In this document: positions 36,701 through 43,794 of the stretch, in pieces | Position numbering within the stretch: the stretch's first letter is position 1 | How the letters are laid out: the number at the start of each line of letters is the position of its first letter | Assembly: GCA_964446685.1 (NCBI GenBank) | Contig: CAYUPO010000003.1 | Coordinates: 39,895 to 103,894, forward strand | DNA from: CAZWRN01 sp964446685 | Lineage (GTDB): Bacteria; Patescibacteriota; Microgenomatia; Daviesbacterales; UBA10151 | Length of the DNA: 64,000 nt | Reading direction: 5' to 3' | Program-made: the position numbers and the translations under genes | The notes under the pieces: model-generated | The model's database searches: none | What the model was told of the DNA's origin: nothing | Seen by the model: the letters and a program-made list of their open reading frames with translations, nothing else

Positions 36701-39700
36701 CAATATTCCAACTTGTGCAGCAGTTTCTTCAGCCCTCTGTTTGACCTGAGGAGTATCGTAATAATTTGTATTCCAGATCCCATACTGAGTAGACAAACCG
36801 GCTGCCCGCATGGCAGCTGATAAGTCCCCTGTTGCGTTTAATGTCGCAAGCCCTGCCTGCATTTTCTCACTGGAAGATCTGGTAGAGTCTGTGGCAGTGA
36901 TCCCATCATTTACAAATGACTGACCTGCATCGTATCCAATTGCGCCAATAAATGATAATGGATCCCGGACAGTTGGATGCTCACCTAACCAGTTTTGGGC
37001 TGAAGCTACCAGTTGGCTGCCAGTTGAAACAGTAGATGATCTTACTGCCTGACATCCTTCTGTTAAGCTATAAACAGTAAAACATTTTACCGCTGTATCT
37101 GCTTGGACAACCAATCCAGCTATTCCCTTGGCAGGAAGTATAATTCTGGCTGCTGATTGCTCAACTCTTCCCTCAGATAACTCAGCAGCGCGTTCTGCAA
37201 CCCTTGTACCTACCTCCAATTCATTTTTGTTTGATTCACCAGTTAAGCTGGTCAGCGCACCTGTTCTCAAATTTTGTGGCAATGTGATTGTTTCAGCAAC
37301 TGTTGCTCCATAAATATTTCTAGCTTTTTCTAATGCATCCTGATATCCAGCCTCATCTCCGGCAGCTTTGGCCTGGGCAGCTGTTTGATACCAGTCGTTC
37401 ATAACCTTTCTTTGATCCCCTATTTTAGCTATGGTATCCAGAGAATTTGCCTGGGCTGCTAATACTGGGTCAGCCTTTAGGTCATCGGGCAGAGCACCAA
37501 AACGGGCTCTGGCTGTTTCGACTCTTTCAGCTGTCACAGCAGAATTGTTCTGATTTGCGGCATTGTAAGCAGCCCAGGTGACATCTTCCCTAAAGCTATC
37601 TACTGCTCTTTTTCTATCCAGGATGGTACTGACATTTTGGTTAAAGTTCGCTAGATCTGTTTGAAGTTTGGCTTTTTCTGGTGTTTCAGGTAAGACAGAA
37701 AGGGACAGTCTGGCATTTTCTAAAGCGGTTGTTTGAGGAGTCAGATCTTTATCAGGATTGCCAACATCATTTACAGCTAGCCTGGTGGCAAGACTAATAT
37801 TTCCCTGAGCTGAACCGACCGAAGGTGCAGTATTAAAAGAGTTTTGCAACTGTCTAGCTGTGTCAGCTTGATTTGCTAAAGTAAGCGGGTTTATTACCTG
37901 TTCTCTAAATTGTCGACTTAACTCAGCCGACTGTTCATCAGTCTCAATATTTCCAGCCCGGGCAATCGCTAATCTTTCATTGACCAATCTTTGGGCTGTA
38001 CCTTCTACAACAGCGTTAGCATATTTATCCTGTAAATCTCCAACTATCACCCCATCTCCAGCTTTACTAGTAGCAGCCCTGATAATTGTGTTAAAACCTT
38101 CATCTAAAGCTGCTTTTTCATCAGCAGTTAAATGTCCGTTTGCAACCTGAGATTTAACATGATTGGAATATGCCTGGGCTGCTACAATCTCCGGTATTAC
38201 TCTGGCCTCGACTCTGAGCTGTTTAGCTTTTGCCGGATCAACTACTGCAATATGTTCTACTGAGGTATTCAGTCCATTAATAATGCCGCCAATGGCATTA
38301 TTTGTGTCAGGATCCAAACTCTTACCTGCAGCAAACTCCTGCTCATATTCAGCCTTCCAGGCGTTGTAAGCAGCATTGCCAACTCTGGCTTCCAGCTGGT
38401 TAGCCTGGGCAGTTGCCACCGTGCCACCCTGAGTTCGTAATTTATCAACATAAGACAACCCGGCATCCTGCAAAAATTCAACCTCCTCTCTTCCAACATT
38501 TGTCTGACCATTTAACTTAGCATGTGCCTCAAGCAGATTGGCCATTTGAGTACCTGATTCAACTAATCTTTCTGTTGAACGAATTGCATTTGTTCGAGAA
38601 GGAATTGTGTTAAGTTGATCTTCGAATGTGGCTGCAGAACCTTTTGACCCCAACTCTTTGAGCCGGTTAATCCCCTGCTCAGCTTCAGCTAATTTTTGAC
38701 GGTAAAGCGGATCATCTTCTGGTCTGGCTATAGAAATATTTGAATCAGGATTATAGTCATTTGACCGGTCATACTGCAGTCTCAACTGTTGTGCTGCTGC
38801 TAGATCCCGTGATACCTGTTGATTGGTATCAAGAATCTGATTCACTTTTTCCAAACCTGCTACCTGAGAATCGACTGTGCTTCTATCCAGTGATAATGAT
38901 GCCTGTGGAAGTATATTGATGGCTTTTTCTGCTTGTCTTAATTTTTCTAATGCTGCTTCCTGGTCTGCCTGCAGCTTTTCCAATTTGGCTGCTGTTTCTA
39001 CCGGAATGTAACCCAAATCTCTAACAACTGCCGCTCCATACTGATCAAGTTGATTTGTAGCAACTGAGGCTTCTGTAACAGCATAGTTGTATTGGACATG
39101 ATTGGTTACAGCTTGGGATGCTATAACAGGAGCAGTCGTGATGTAAGTAGGACATGATGCTTTAATATAATCTGTCACACATTCCTGATGCTGCTCGACT
39201 GCTTTATCCCTATTCAAATCCCTGGCATCAGGACTATTTGAAAAACTGGTAGTGTAATAATCTGCTGCACGGGTTTCAATAGTTTTACAACTAGTTACCG
39301 CATTGTAAGCACATCCATCCTGCCCTTGAATTTGGCCTGGGCCAACGGCTCCTCCCTGCCTGATTGTTCTGGCTGGAGTTACAACAACTGGCTTACATTG
39401 CTCATCATTCATACACCCTGACAGGGCTGGAGCCCCAACACATTTATTTTCTGCGTTACAAGTGGCCTCCTTATTGATTTTGATTGTTCCCTTGGCCTGG
39501 CAGGCAGAACAAACTCCGCCACCTTGGCTTAAGTCACATTTACCTTCAACATCACCTTTGCCATAGCAAACATGTTCACCTTGGCTGCCGTCTCCCAGAT
39601 CACAAATCTCTGGCTGAAGACAAGATTTACCTTCTTCAAATTTCTGCGAGAATAGTCTGGCAGGATCAATTGGTGCATCAGCAGCGGCCTGCTGTAAGGC

Positions 39701-42220
39701 TGCAGTTTTGGTCTGACACTGAGCATCATTAACGCAGATATATCCTGGTGCATTTAGACAGGTTTGGCCATCTTCACTACATTTATTCTCCTTACTGGTT
39801 AGGTTTAAACTTTCAGTGGTACATGCACTACAGCTGGCTTGGCTAGGATCGTATTTACAGACAGGAGCTCCATTGTCGCTGGCAACTTTTCCAGCGCAGG
39901 CTTTTTTGCCTCCATCGGCGCAGGCTTCAGTATAGACACATTGGGCTCCCAGCTCTGCTAACCCAACAAAAGCAGATACACTTGATACTGCAGTCTGGTA
40001 TGCCTTTTGGTTACGCTCATTACATTCATTGATGGCTGCTTCCCCAACCTGTGCAGCACAATTCTCTGGCTTAAATGAAGCTGCTGCCTGAGCTATTTTA
40101 TCTTTTTCATAATTGCCGAATTCACAGTTAATTTTAGCTTCCCCAGTTAAGCTGGAACAATCTTTTATTCCTAGATTTTGTCTGTTCTGTTCTAATTTGA
40201 TGGCCTGCTGGTTTCTCTCTGTGCAATCCTTCTTTTCCTGCTCGGATCCACTGCTGCAGCTTTCCAATCTGACATTGTCCAAAACCCTGCCTAGAAATCT
40301 GGTTTCAGTGTTTTTATTTTCACAAGCCTCTTTTGCCTCTCCCTCAAGTGATGTACAGTCATCTACTGTCAGACTGGCTTTTATCAGTGAGGCCTGATCC
40401 AGTTTTTGACCAGTTTGGGCAATCCGGGTATTTTCTTTTTGGCATTCAGCTCTTTTGGCTGCATCTACTTCATCAAGACAATTTAACAACTTGATCTCTT
40501 GTCCTGACGTAGCGTTGTTACCTGCACAGGAATTTGGACATTGGGAAGCATTTACGGTTGAATAAACATTAACACAGGCTGCTCCATCCCAGCCGGATGA
40601 CTGCTCGATACAAATATTGCCGTCACAGTAGTGATTAACAGCATTGGTTTCTTTGCAGGAGGCGTCTTTAGTTCTCTGCAGTTCTTCAGGATTTGGTAGT
40701 GAAGCATCAATGATTTGACCTGATTCTGAAATCGGTTGAGCGATTGCAGGCGCACCGGTTTCAGCCACATATTTATTGCCATTTGCGTCCTGCTCAACTC
40801 CGCATTTGCCGGCAACCAGTTCACAGTTACCACCTGGTTTTGCTTGGCCTTTTGGTTCTCCATCACAGTACAGGATATGCAACCTGCAATACTGCAGTCC
40901 GACACAGCCGCTATCTGCTAAATCAGCAAATCCGCAAGCCTGATAGCCTGACGTATCAACCTGCTCTAATCCAGCACCTCTAAACTCATTAAGTAACTGA
41001 TTTTGACACTCAGCTTTCCATTGATCTTCAGGATTATTACAGTTAAATTTTCTGGATCCATCAGTATTGGTACAGTATTTGGCACCAACACTGCCACCAC
41101 AAGATCCACCACATTCTTCCCGGCAATAAATCTCATCATTGATGGCTGCCTGCTCGGTGTTTGAATTGACACAGCTGCCGACGTTGATATCCCAATATTG
41201 ATTTGATGGACAAGCGCCATCATTTTCCCCAGTACTTCCACCATCAATGCCACATCCGTTATATTCCCAACTATTGTTGTCTCCAGCGTCCCCACCTTTA
41301 AATAACCAGCCATTTTCACAATAGCCAGCCGTAACATTACTGCTGCTAGCTGCTGTATAGCACCTGTTATCTCTCCATGATCCCCCCGCTTTATTACACT
41401 CCTGTTCATTGGTATCTGAGTCAACCTGACCAAGACCACAACCGGTATATTCCCAGCTGTTATTATCTCCTGCGTCACCTCCCTTAAAAGTCCAGCCGTT
41501 CTCACAATATCCAGCTTTCACCTCATTGCTGCTGGCTGGGGTATAACATCTGTTATCAGTCCAGGTGCCTCCAGCTCTGTTGCACTCCTCCTCATTGCTA
41601 TCTGAATCAACTTCTCCCATTCCGCAACGGGTATATTCCCAGCTATTATTGTCGCCAGCATCTCCGCCTTTGAAAGTCCAGCCGTTTTCGCAATAGCCGG
41701 CTTCTATCTGATTGCTGTTGTTATCATTACTGCTGGCTGAAGTAAAACACCGATCATCCCTCCAGGTTCCACCCGCCCGATTACAATCCTCTTCGCTGTT
41801 ATCTGAATTGTCATCGTCATCATTGTTCTGCCCACAGCCGGTATATCGCCAATTGTCATCATCTCCGGCATCCCCTCCTCTAAAAGTCCAGCCGTTCTCA
41901 CAATACCCAGCTTCAACTCCTCCACCGTTGTCGTTGTTATCGTCATCGTTATTATCATCATTATTATTGTTATCACTGTCATCATCTCCATCATTGTCAT
42001 CATTCCCGCCATTTCCTCCCCCTTCTTCACAACCAGTGTATTCCCAATTATTATCATCTCCCGCATCTCCGCCATTAAATGTCCAGCCATTTTCGCAGTT
42101 ATTAGAATCAAGAGCATAGGCATTTGGGGGAAACGGCTGAGGAAAATAAAAAATAGTTAAGAATGCCAGGAAAACAAACAGGAGTGTGAAAATAGATCTT
42201 TTTGACGGATAGGGCAACAT
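27752..42220 (-). CDS. Giant secreted protein with Cys-rich repeats, Fic domain and ADP-ribosyltransferase-like domain
   Basis: 4822 aa, about 0.5 MDa. Signal peptide 1-36 (LLFVFLAFLTIFYF...NAYA). Residues about 40-320: five CENGWTFKGGDAGD units, three CNRAGGTWRDDRCYT units and an Asp/Asn-rich stretch. About 330-1000: Cys-rich. About 1000-2000 and 2250-2850: Ala/Gln/Glu-rich helices, coiled-coil-like (LEKLQADQEAALEKLRQAEK). A hydrophobic stretch lies near 2040 (AAIALPIAAATGG). About 3990-4150: Fic domain, FIRDLHIRLTG...ARGGDY and IHPYGDVNGRLSR (His near 4091; family HxFx[DE]GNGRxxR, here Val for Gly). About 4265-4445: R-S-E type ADP-ribosyltransferase pattern, LYRGG (R4275), ISTHTST (4350-4356), GEQEVLIPGG (E4428/E4430). 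A tail of about 380 residues follows. Likely a secreted effector or adhesin-toxin; activity is inferred. Confidence 0.82.
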   Translation of the reverse strand: MLPYPSKRSIFTLLFVFLAFLTIFYFPQPFPPNAYALDSNNCENGWTFNGGDAGDDNNWEYTGCEEGGGNGGNDDNDGDDDSDNNNNDDNNDDDNNDNGGGVEAGYCENGWTFRGGDAGDDDNWRYTGCGQNNDDDDNSDNSEEDCNRAGGTWRDDRCFTSASSNDNNSNQIEAGYCENGWTFKGGDAGDNNSWEYTRCGMGEVDSDSNEEECNRAGGTWTDNRCYTPASSNEVKAGYCENGWTFKGGDAGDNNSWEYTGCGLGQVDSDTNEQECNKAGGSWRDNRCYTAASSSNVTAGYCENGWLFKGGDAGDNNSWEYNGCGIDGGSTGENDGACPSNQYWDINVGSCVNSNTEQAAINDEIYCREECGGSCGGSVGAKYCTNTDGSRKFNCNNPEDQWKAECQNQLLNEFRGAGLEQVDTSGYQACGFADLADSGCVGLQYCRLHILYCDGEPKGQAKPGGNCELVAGKCGVEQDANGNKYVAETGAPAIAQPISESGQIIDASLPNPEELQRTKDASCKETNAVNHYCDGNICIEQSSGWDGAACVNVYSTVNASQCPNSCAGNNATSGQEIKLLNCLDEVDAAKRAECQKENTRIAQTGQKLDQASLIKASLTVDDCTSLEGEAKEACENKNTETRFLGRVLDNVRLESCSSGSEQEKKDCTERNQQAIKLEQNRQNLGIKDCSSLTGEAKINCEFGNYEKDKIAQAAASFKPENCAAQVGEAAINECNERNQKAYQTAVSSVSAFVGLAELGAQCVYTEACADGGKKACAGKVASDNGAPVCKYDPSQASCSACTTESLNLTSKENKCSEDGQTCLNAPGYICVNDAQCQTKTAALQQAAADAPIDPARLFSQKFEEGKSCLQPEICDLGDGSQGEHVCYGKGDVEGKCDLSQGGGVCSACQAKGTIKINKEATCNAENKCVGAPALSGCMNDEQCKPVVVTPARTIRQGGAVGPGQIQGQDGCAYNAVTSCKTIETRAADYYTTSFSNSPDARDLNRDKAVEQHQECVTDYIKASCPTYITTAPVIASQAVTNHVQYNYAVTEASVATNQLDQYGAAVVRDLGYIPVETAAKLEKLQADQEAALEKLRQAEKAINILPQASLSLDRSTVDSQVAGLEKVNQILDTNQQVSRDLAAAQQLRLQYDRSNDYNPDSNISIARPEDDPLYRQKLAEAEQGINRLKELGSKGSAATFEDQLNTIPSRTNAIRSTERLVESGTQMANLLEAHAKLNGQTNVGREEVEFLQDAGLSYVDKLRTQGGTVATAQANQLEARVGNAAYNAWKAEYEQEFAAGKSLDPDTNNAIGGIINGLNTSVEHIAVVDPAKAKQLRVEARVIPEIVAAQAYSNHVKSQVANGHLTADEKAALDEGFNTIIRAATSKAGDGVIVGDLQDKYANAVVEGTAQRLVNERLAIARAGNIETDEQSAELSRQFREQVINPLTLANQADTARQLQNSFNTAPSVGSAQGNISLATRLAVNDVGNPDKDLTPQTTALENARLSLSVLPETPEKAKLQTDLANFNQNVSTILDRKRAVDSFREDVTWAAYNAANQNNSAVTAERVETARARFGALPDDLKADPVLAAQANSLDTIAKIGDQRKVMNDWYQTAAQAKAAGDEAGYQDALEKARNIYGATVAETITLPQNLRTGALTSLTGESNKNELEVGTRVAERAAELSEGRVEQSAARIILPAKGIAGLVVQADTAVKCFTVYSLTEGCQAVRSSTVSTGSQLVASAQNWLGEHPTVRDPLSFIGAIGYDAGQSFVNDGITATDSTRSSSEKMQAGLATLNATGDLSAAMRAAGLSTQYGIWNTNYYDTPQVKQRAEETAAQVGILPKNYEQMLKAGKMTQEQVDAAMKPENWSPTQNQAFFAFLPHEDPNPLKWLSNNLLNAAIDVNPFIHQGSAQLICADTYGSLCYTGFGESISMNPEDYTKANRVLSEVFPGYTPSDYQSFSIYANAKASCMATGSGAANNEFCTSYTVKQLGLTPDEAAKLEKDFNAYGYAAEYVKSNTEPGKFAWEMQLNVSESVGNTAVTAAIALPIAAATGGTGFASLTGLDALQIVPALARGGVKLASVGVREMLPEAAGLLRESVGAAVDAPWSQKVPAFFGPEIWDAPKYARNADDAVVAARQSVLAAQDNLLRVQQARSDFEAKIRSDPAFAADPQLPAYLNLADARVKEAESTLVAAYSASGKQVNDLVRYDQEVFEAQISLNRIQADIENVPVNQIDALSIQADAASAALQQARINAVVRELGETVSEVDAVRLAQEKVDNLRLFELNGATVDPVRVQIANDELAEAYAQAIQDQYGIPLDQTPQVASIPPPSPNIFERIADGLGAITSRFTGNTSVTTPPAAAAPQASVDPTLLNNLRNHPDVRGYGVSSDATGQKITVNFRDGRPAEEFTPDQLRADSRFNPNASNTQNTAQAAPNTGTTANNSQPNVAQPRPATPGTNTTSVPDPAVASNVTTPPLTPANPTIPNAPGWVNRVTNRVANWLQAVDRPLNWLTSAPPANTSLLNGSALDRASAASLASRLSNDIPPLEAQVAQATQERSDLLINRLILLKDIEGLEARRSNILWRWGKRKLNIGDDLEIQLGLKKDQLDKINLAIKTNSDDLQTKNRILTTARTELKQAEDVLNPTSISSQVNVRSTKERELAKRADDLAKANNELTYSPIEIWQERPAGEVKPTLVEKLTASQQKLAALQAQMARDSENISVLKPEMQQRWLAAYNKVIELEGDTTTSKAVLDQAREELRVAREGLAFRKVSEKTYAEALTARNNLKSEYEKLYFDANAAALDVNKLATEVDYYRAKVFTSAASGNEINDANRRLLNTLSPTAGFSEASGFGLWKQPAKTDVAFFMDTTGRLGISDTGKQGLWIIARYQKSGDGTVILDQIILPHTAPQNLREFAKAATPGKWLPGKLSGDIKIIAESEFNTTFAAAQKVNTQQVPIVINPATSATRLVTDIEREVVMDFTGFQRVNFDISTGKATLVNPVSDDQIRAALIRQGMRDTDPDLNAAIRRISDEINPKTPTPPAPATAPNIPANPTTQAPASINSVSAISPFAQAAREIPVNPRTNTAISAVVDNLGDQLDAFYISLENSLRHASARTNLNQLPEIRALLIQAENRLDQIKPEYTNAVQQQKLIMQRVEEARASGTLNQAAIDQFNRELAPLNDSISRLKPVYLELEIEIIPEIRTEYRIPSATVGNRVGEELTRRGINPSLLSADEKIDLYLQLKQANSVAPANPASVPPVTQAVQNVTGAVQVVVTTADDAAGSIASAVRNAVSTAPAPVQTAGNAAADVVDGVLQTPLAGMPVIGPTAILAAEGLEEAARVARILGNDTLAESLEAQARILKAGQNTSQIPPLTDDSVLIDDSADLLTDGAVITSPTGIPIATRVDDAVSQAFYPLGSLVDDLERINTSGNPPPVPLTPSQLRDLNSAIKIAVRDGKVTPELADFWKGLVRDAGEIGPDRNMRQVHPYIYPDGHYFYGYQPTVDLSKGNFINANLALRAYVTDSLSDPRNFSSSNVFLNWLRAAHQEIAYKPDMQGGALVPGRMVSEGHFEIVNTYVARVARDLNDPYFDNLMAVRNKNIDVEQYLQLPGISKGGASKDWNYPYGLTHNYPDPRFTNEYFEQMRLRMQQLTTDRTLSLEDQLRLIAESYQYGVVARSFREVNNSLYLGIANTMLAERGLKPVSAGFLDFAAMRLQQENFVELFIREVEKTNPDVNVRSGFLGSANCNLASIPQASNLAQANQTSNVLGASTGEVLAASTGPCGPLSSLVQSVPGLDDIPGVAAAADGVDDVVLDFQKSAGELLDEILPQPASQFDDIIPVARQALPEPNWVEARTEIDTLTASLKKNEIDLPTYTQKVEEITQTNTPLAKTAETALLVDDKFVRTGIITGQTGLEKTFGEEAWVDWLNARTAARAYGKQPLTVDFIRDLHIRLTGTADPSIGGSPRIGAARGGDYSQPGPATYTKEHADEIRNNPLLEFLQRGEDPNAGIIEYPSLNSEKGRKIYESLPQDAKDRIGPVGKTASIPANQAFVEELLSDLAKWYNQQASNPSHDPFQLAAELQRRLITIHPYGDVNGRLSRTLMNWSLENAGKTPPILSEFNDDIILPLESWTEQIKNGSQKAEEMAKWRQTLERIGITDEAEMLGLSEDKTFYDFFFNEFGLAPAPVAPGGKLIHRDYDNFLSELRAARAEFEAKFKGQVSANSMGMKLPAAIPVGGLVPESYLNALQIKPQDYEAYERYIRERFYTDAKLYRGGKTTDAITTHEDILRLFEEPVAIGTSNYAVGLQEVSLRWTRKMKEENIIAALQKHNDQMATDFRYDADELTQTISTHTSTDLNKISPYASTGIEKYNGSNWAMFLDDGGDVPNGVVFTLKSPASGAIDTYTTGQTAGIPAFQGKILTNHPGEQEVLIPGGINPHAIEQIEIYTRGDSYGQVSHTAKKVVTDDGIFVVITDKEERFTFQLNPNTGKYQPTNYQVAEELLDPIKPPSFPSQIVETFEQTAANALSDISDINLPSFLKPVEKLEMIPVEQIGDATLVKDTTPFSPHLPAIDFATAPLETVIESSDSIYNIQTNLYAKAGASSDPPGLIFNNIFYPYEDIASRITAYYYNDAPLYTIPTEFGLREKVQKIKFDQVSAFLTNNYIQTAANNLNFKWKSGDIKNTNISFYLAPDTSIYTNKYAAPPGSSKIEAFITTLPDLQQSKVEEIIFSDGTPEKLIASVKQNFTDNVSNTPPIVYTIPKSNTWIDKTINATHSLFQNIAEVKYNVGQNFKLNMAALKAELNQISVSEMISNLLNKKTP

Positions 42221-42237
42221 GTTAAAAAAATGCTGAA

Positions 42238-42262
42238 AAACCCCCTTTGGAAAGGGCTAAAT
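42238..42262 (-). terminator. Terminator-like hairpin in front of the giant gene
   Basis: Minus strand AGCCCTTT CC AAAGGGGGTTTTTC, a stem followed by five T, ending about 18 nt before the giant gene's ATG. It may terminate the upstream 146-aa gene, or act as an attenuator in the giant gene's leader, since no -10 box is seen between it and the ATG. Confidence 0.6.
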
Positions 42263-42317
42263 CCATTGTTACAAATGCGTGAAAATAAGGCAAGGGTCTT
42301 TTATATATAGAGAAGGT

Positions 42318-42404
42318 TACAAATAACCCAATAAACAAATGTCAAATAAACAAATACCAAATTATTGGACATTTGACATTGGGTTATTTGTTTATTGGGT
42401 TATG
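42318..42404. repeat. Palindromic element (CAATAAACAAATGTC type), second copy
   Basis: AACCCAATAAACAAATGTCA on the left and TGACATTGGGTTATTTGTTT / ATTGGGTT on the right. It matches 20655-20766. It lies between the 146-aa gene and the giant gene. Confidence 0.8.
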
Positions 42405-42410
42405 TCTCTA

Positions 42411-42851
42411 CTAGATTTGGATATAAAACACACTGCTTCCTACTAACTCGGCTGTTCCATTTTCGGTTTTATAGAGATAAATACTTAGAGTCTGACGGCC
42501 GGGGGCAGCATTTTTGGGATCAAGAGTACCCGTCATCATCAGTTTATCTTCCTGTTGAACTAATTTCATCGGAACCCCGGCTGATTCTCCGACTATAAAA
42601 ACGGCATTTAATTTACCTATATCGGTCCTGTTAATTACCCGGGCTTTAACTTCAACTGGTGTGCTGAGCGCTTGGCTGGGTGAAGGATTTAATACTTCAA
42701 TTGCTTTAACCACATTTTGACTAGCCTGAGTTTTAACTGTTTGTGTCTGGGTGACATTACGGGTTATCAAGGTACCAACTAACACCCCCACCAAAAGCAG
42801 CACCACAATAAAAATACTGACTGCAATCTTTTTGTTACTTTCCCCATCCAT
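42411..42851 (-). CDS. Anchored protein with small Ig-like extracellular domain
   Basis: 146 aa. One membrane helix (AVSIFIVVLLLVGVLVGTLI), then about 110 residues predicted as a beta sandwich (VEVKARVINRTDIGKLNAVF...GRQTLSIYLYKTENG). TTGTCG-N18-TACCTT ends 6 nt before ATG. It lies upstream of the giant gene on the same strand but is separated from it by a repeat and a terminator-like hairpin. Function unknown. Confidence 0.68.
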   Translation of the reverse strand: MDGESNKKIAVSIFIVVLLLVGVLVGTLITRNVTQTQTVKTQASQNVVKAIEVLNPSPSQALSTPVEVKARVINRTDIGKLNAVFIVGESAGVPMKLVQQEDKLMMTGTLDPKNAAPGRQTLSIYLYKTENGTAELVGSSVFYIQI

Positions 42852-42924
42852 ACCATTAAGGTATCACGGCAACAATAAAAACGACAAGTCTCAATCAGAA
42901 AGCATCTGACTCCCCTCTCACTTA

Positions 42925-43121
42925 TGTCATTCTGGAAAGCAACGACTTTACCAGAATCAAACTAAGGATAATTCTGGACAAGCCAGAATGACACTAAGGG
43001 CTATCAGCTAAACAATTGTCCCTTTGTCATTCTGATCCGCCAGCTGGCGGAGAAGAATATGAGCAAAGCTCTTCTACGAATGAGCAAAGCTCTTCTACGA
43101 ATGAGCAAAGCTCTTCTACGA
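42925..43121. repeat. Palindromic TGTCATTCTGG element and 21-bp tandem repeat
   Basis: TGTCATTCTGG...CCAGAATGACA at 42925-42994. A second half copy with CCGCCAGCTGGCGG follows at about 43026-43050, then three exact 21-bp units (ATGAGCAAAGCTCTTCTACGA without one base) at 43059-43121. Each unit contains the palindrome AGAGCTTTGCT-like core. The 392-bp gap between genes holds nothing else. Confidence 0.8.
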
Positions 43122-43243
43122 ATAATTTACTTGGATTTTATATCCTTCACGTTGTTCAGGATGACAGCCCTCCATCTACAACCTACAAATAATTCTCCCC
43201 TTCTTGACAGCTGATATCTGATCAGTCGACAATAGATTAGATT

Positions 43244-43660
43244 ATGTTGCCCAATTTACTAGCCAGACTTTCTAGAATTTCACCACTTTATCTCTTGCTT
43301 GGTTTATTACTCTGTTTGCAGATTTTTCAGATATGGCAGGGAAACAAAGCCGCAAACAATGCCCCACTTTCTGCAGTTCCTTTGGCATCAACAACACCGG
43401 TTGAGATTTTTAGCAGTCAGACCGCCAGTATCAGAGGCAAAATAACTGCTATAAATGGGTCAAAAATGATGCTGGAAAATGATCAAAAAGTCAGCGGCGA
43501 ATTTGAAGCAGGCAGAGTTGTTTTGATCAATGATGCTACCAATCTCTCGGTTGCCTCTTCCTCTGCTGATCTGAAAAAAATCCAGTTAAACAAAGATGCA
43601 GTCATAAATTTGCTGTATGCTGATGGCAGATATGTTGTGACTTCTTTAACCTACAGATGA
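43244..43660 (+). CDS. Anchored small protein with OB-like extracellular domain
   Basis: 138 aa. One N-terminal helix (LYLLLGLLLCLQIFQIW), then a Ser/Thr linker and about 85 residues of beta pattern (SIRGKITAINGSKMMLENDQ...YVVTSLTYR). This may be an OB/DUF5666-like fold, judged only from the pattern. TTGACA-N18-GACAAT lies 10 nt before ATG. Function unknown. Confidence 0.65.
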   Translation: MLPNLLARLSRISPLYLLLGLLLCLQIFQIWQGNKAANNAPLSAVPLASTTPVEIFSSQTASIRGKITAINGSKMMLENDQKVSGEFEAGRVVLINDATNLSVASSSADLKKIQLNKDAVINLLYADGRYVVTSLTYR

Positions 43661-43664
43661 GAGT

Positions 43665-43793
43665 TAATTTCTAATTACTAATTTCTAAGTACTCTAAACA
43701 AATCCTAAATTCTAATGACTAATATATTCAGACATTTAATTTTTTGACATTATTTAGGTCAATTAGAAATTAGTAATTAGAAATTAGAATTTT
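43665..43793. repeat. Palindromic heptad-array element (TAATTTC type), second copy
   Basis: TAATTTC TAATTAC TAATTTC TAAGTAC on the left; GAAATTA GTAATTA GAAATTA GAAT on the right. It lies between convergent genes, like the copy at 19394-19512. Confidence 0.8.
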
Positions 43794-43794
43794 T

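Noticed and set aside
41704..42123. Alternative-frame ORFs of 135-179 codons over the start of the giant gene
   Set aside because: Shadows produced by the repeated Cys-rich coding units; the giant frame has a signal peptide and coherent domains.
27752..42220. Giant ORF as an artefact of joined genes
   Set aside because: One uninterrupted frame of 4822 codons with a single signal peptide, no internal promoter-start pairs noticed and consistent codon use makes an assembly fusion unlikely.
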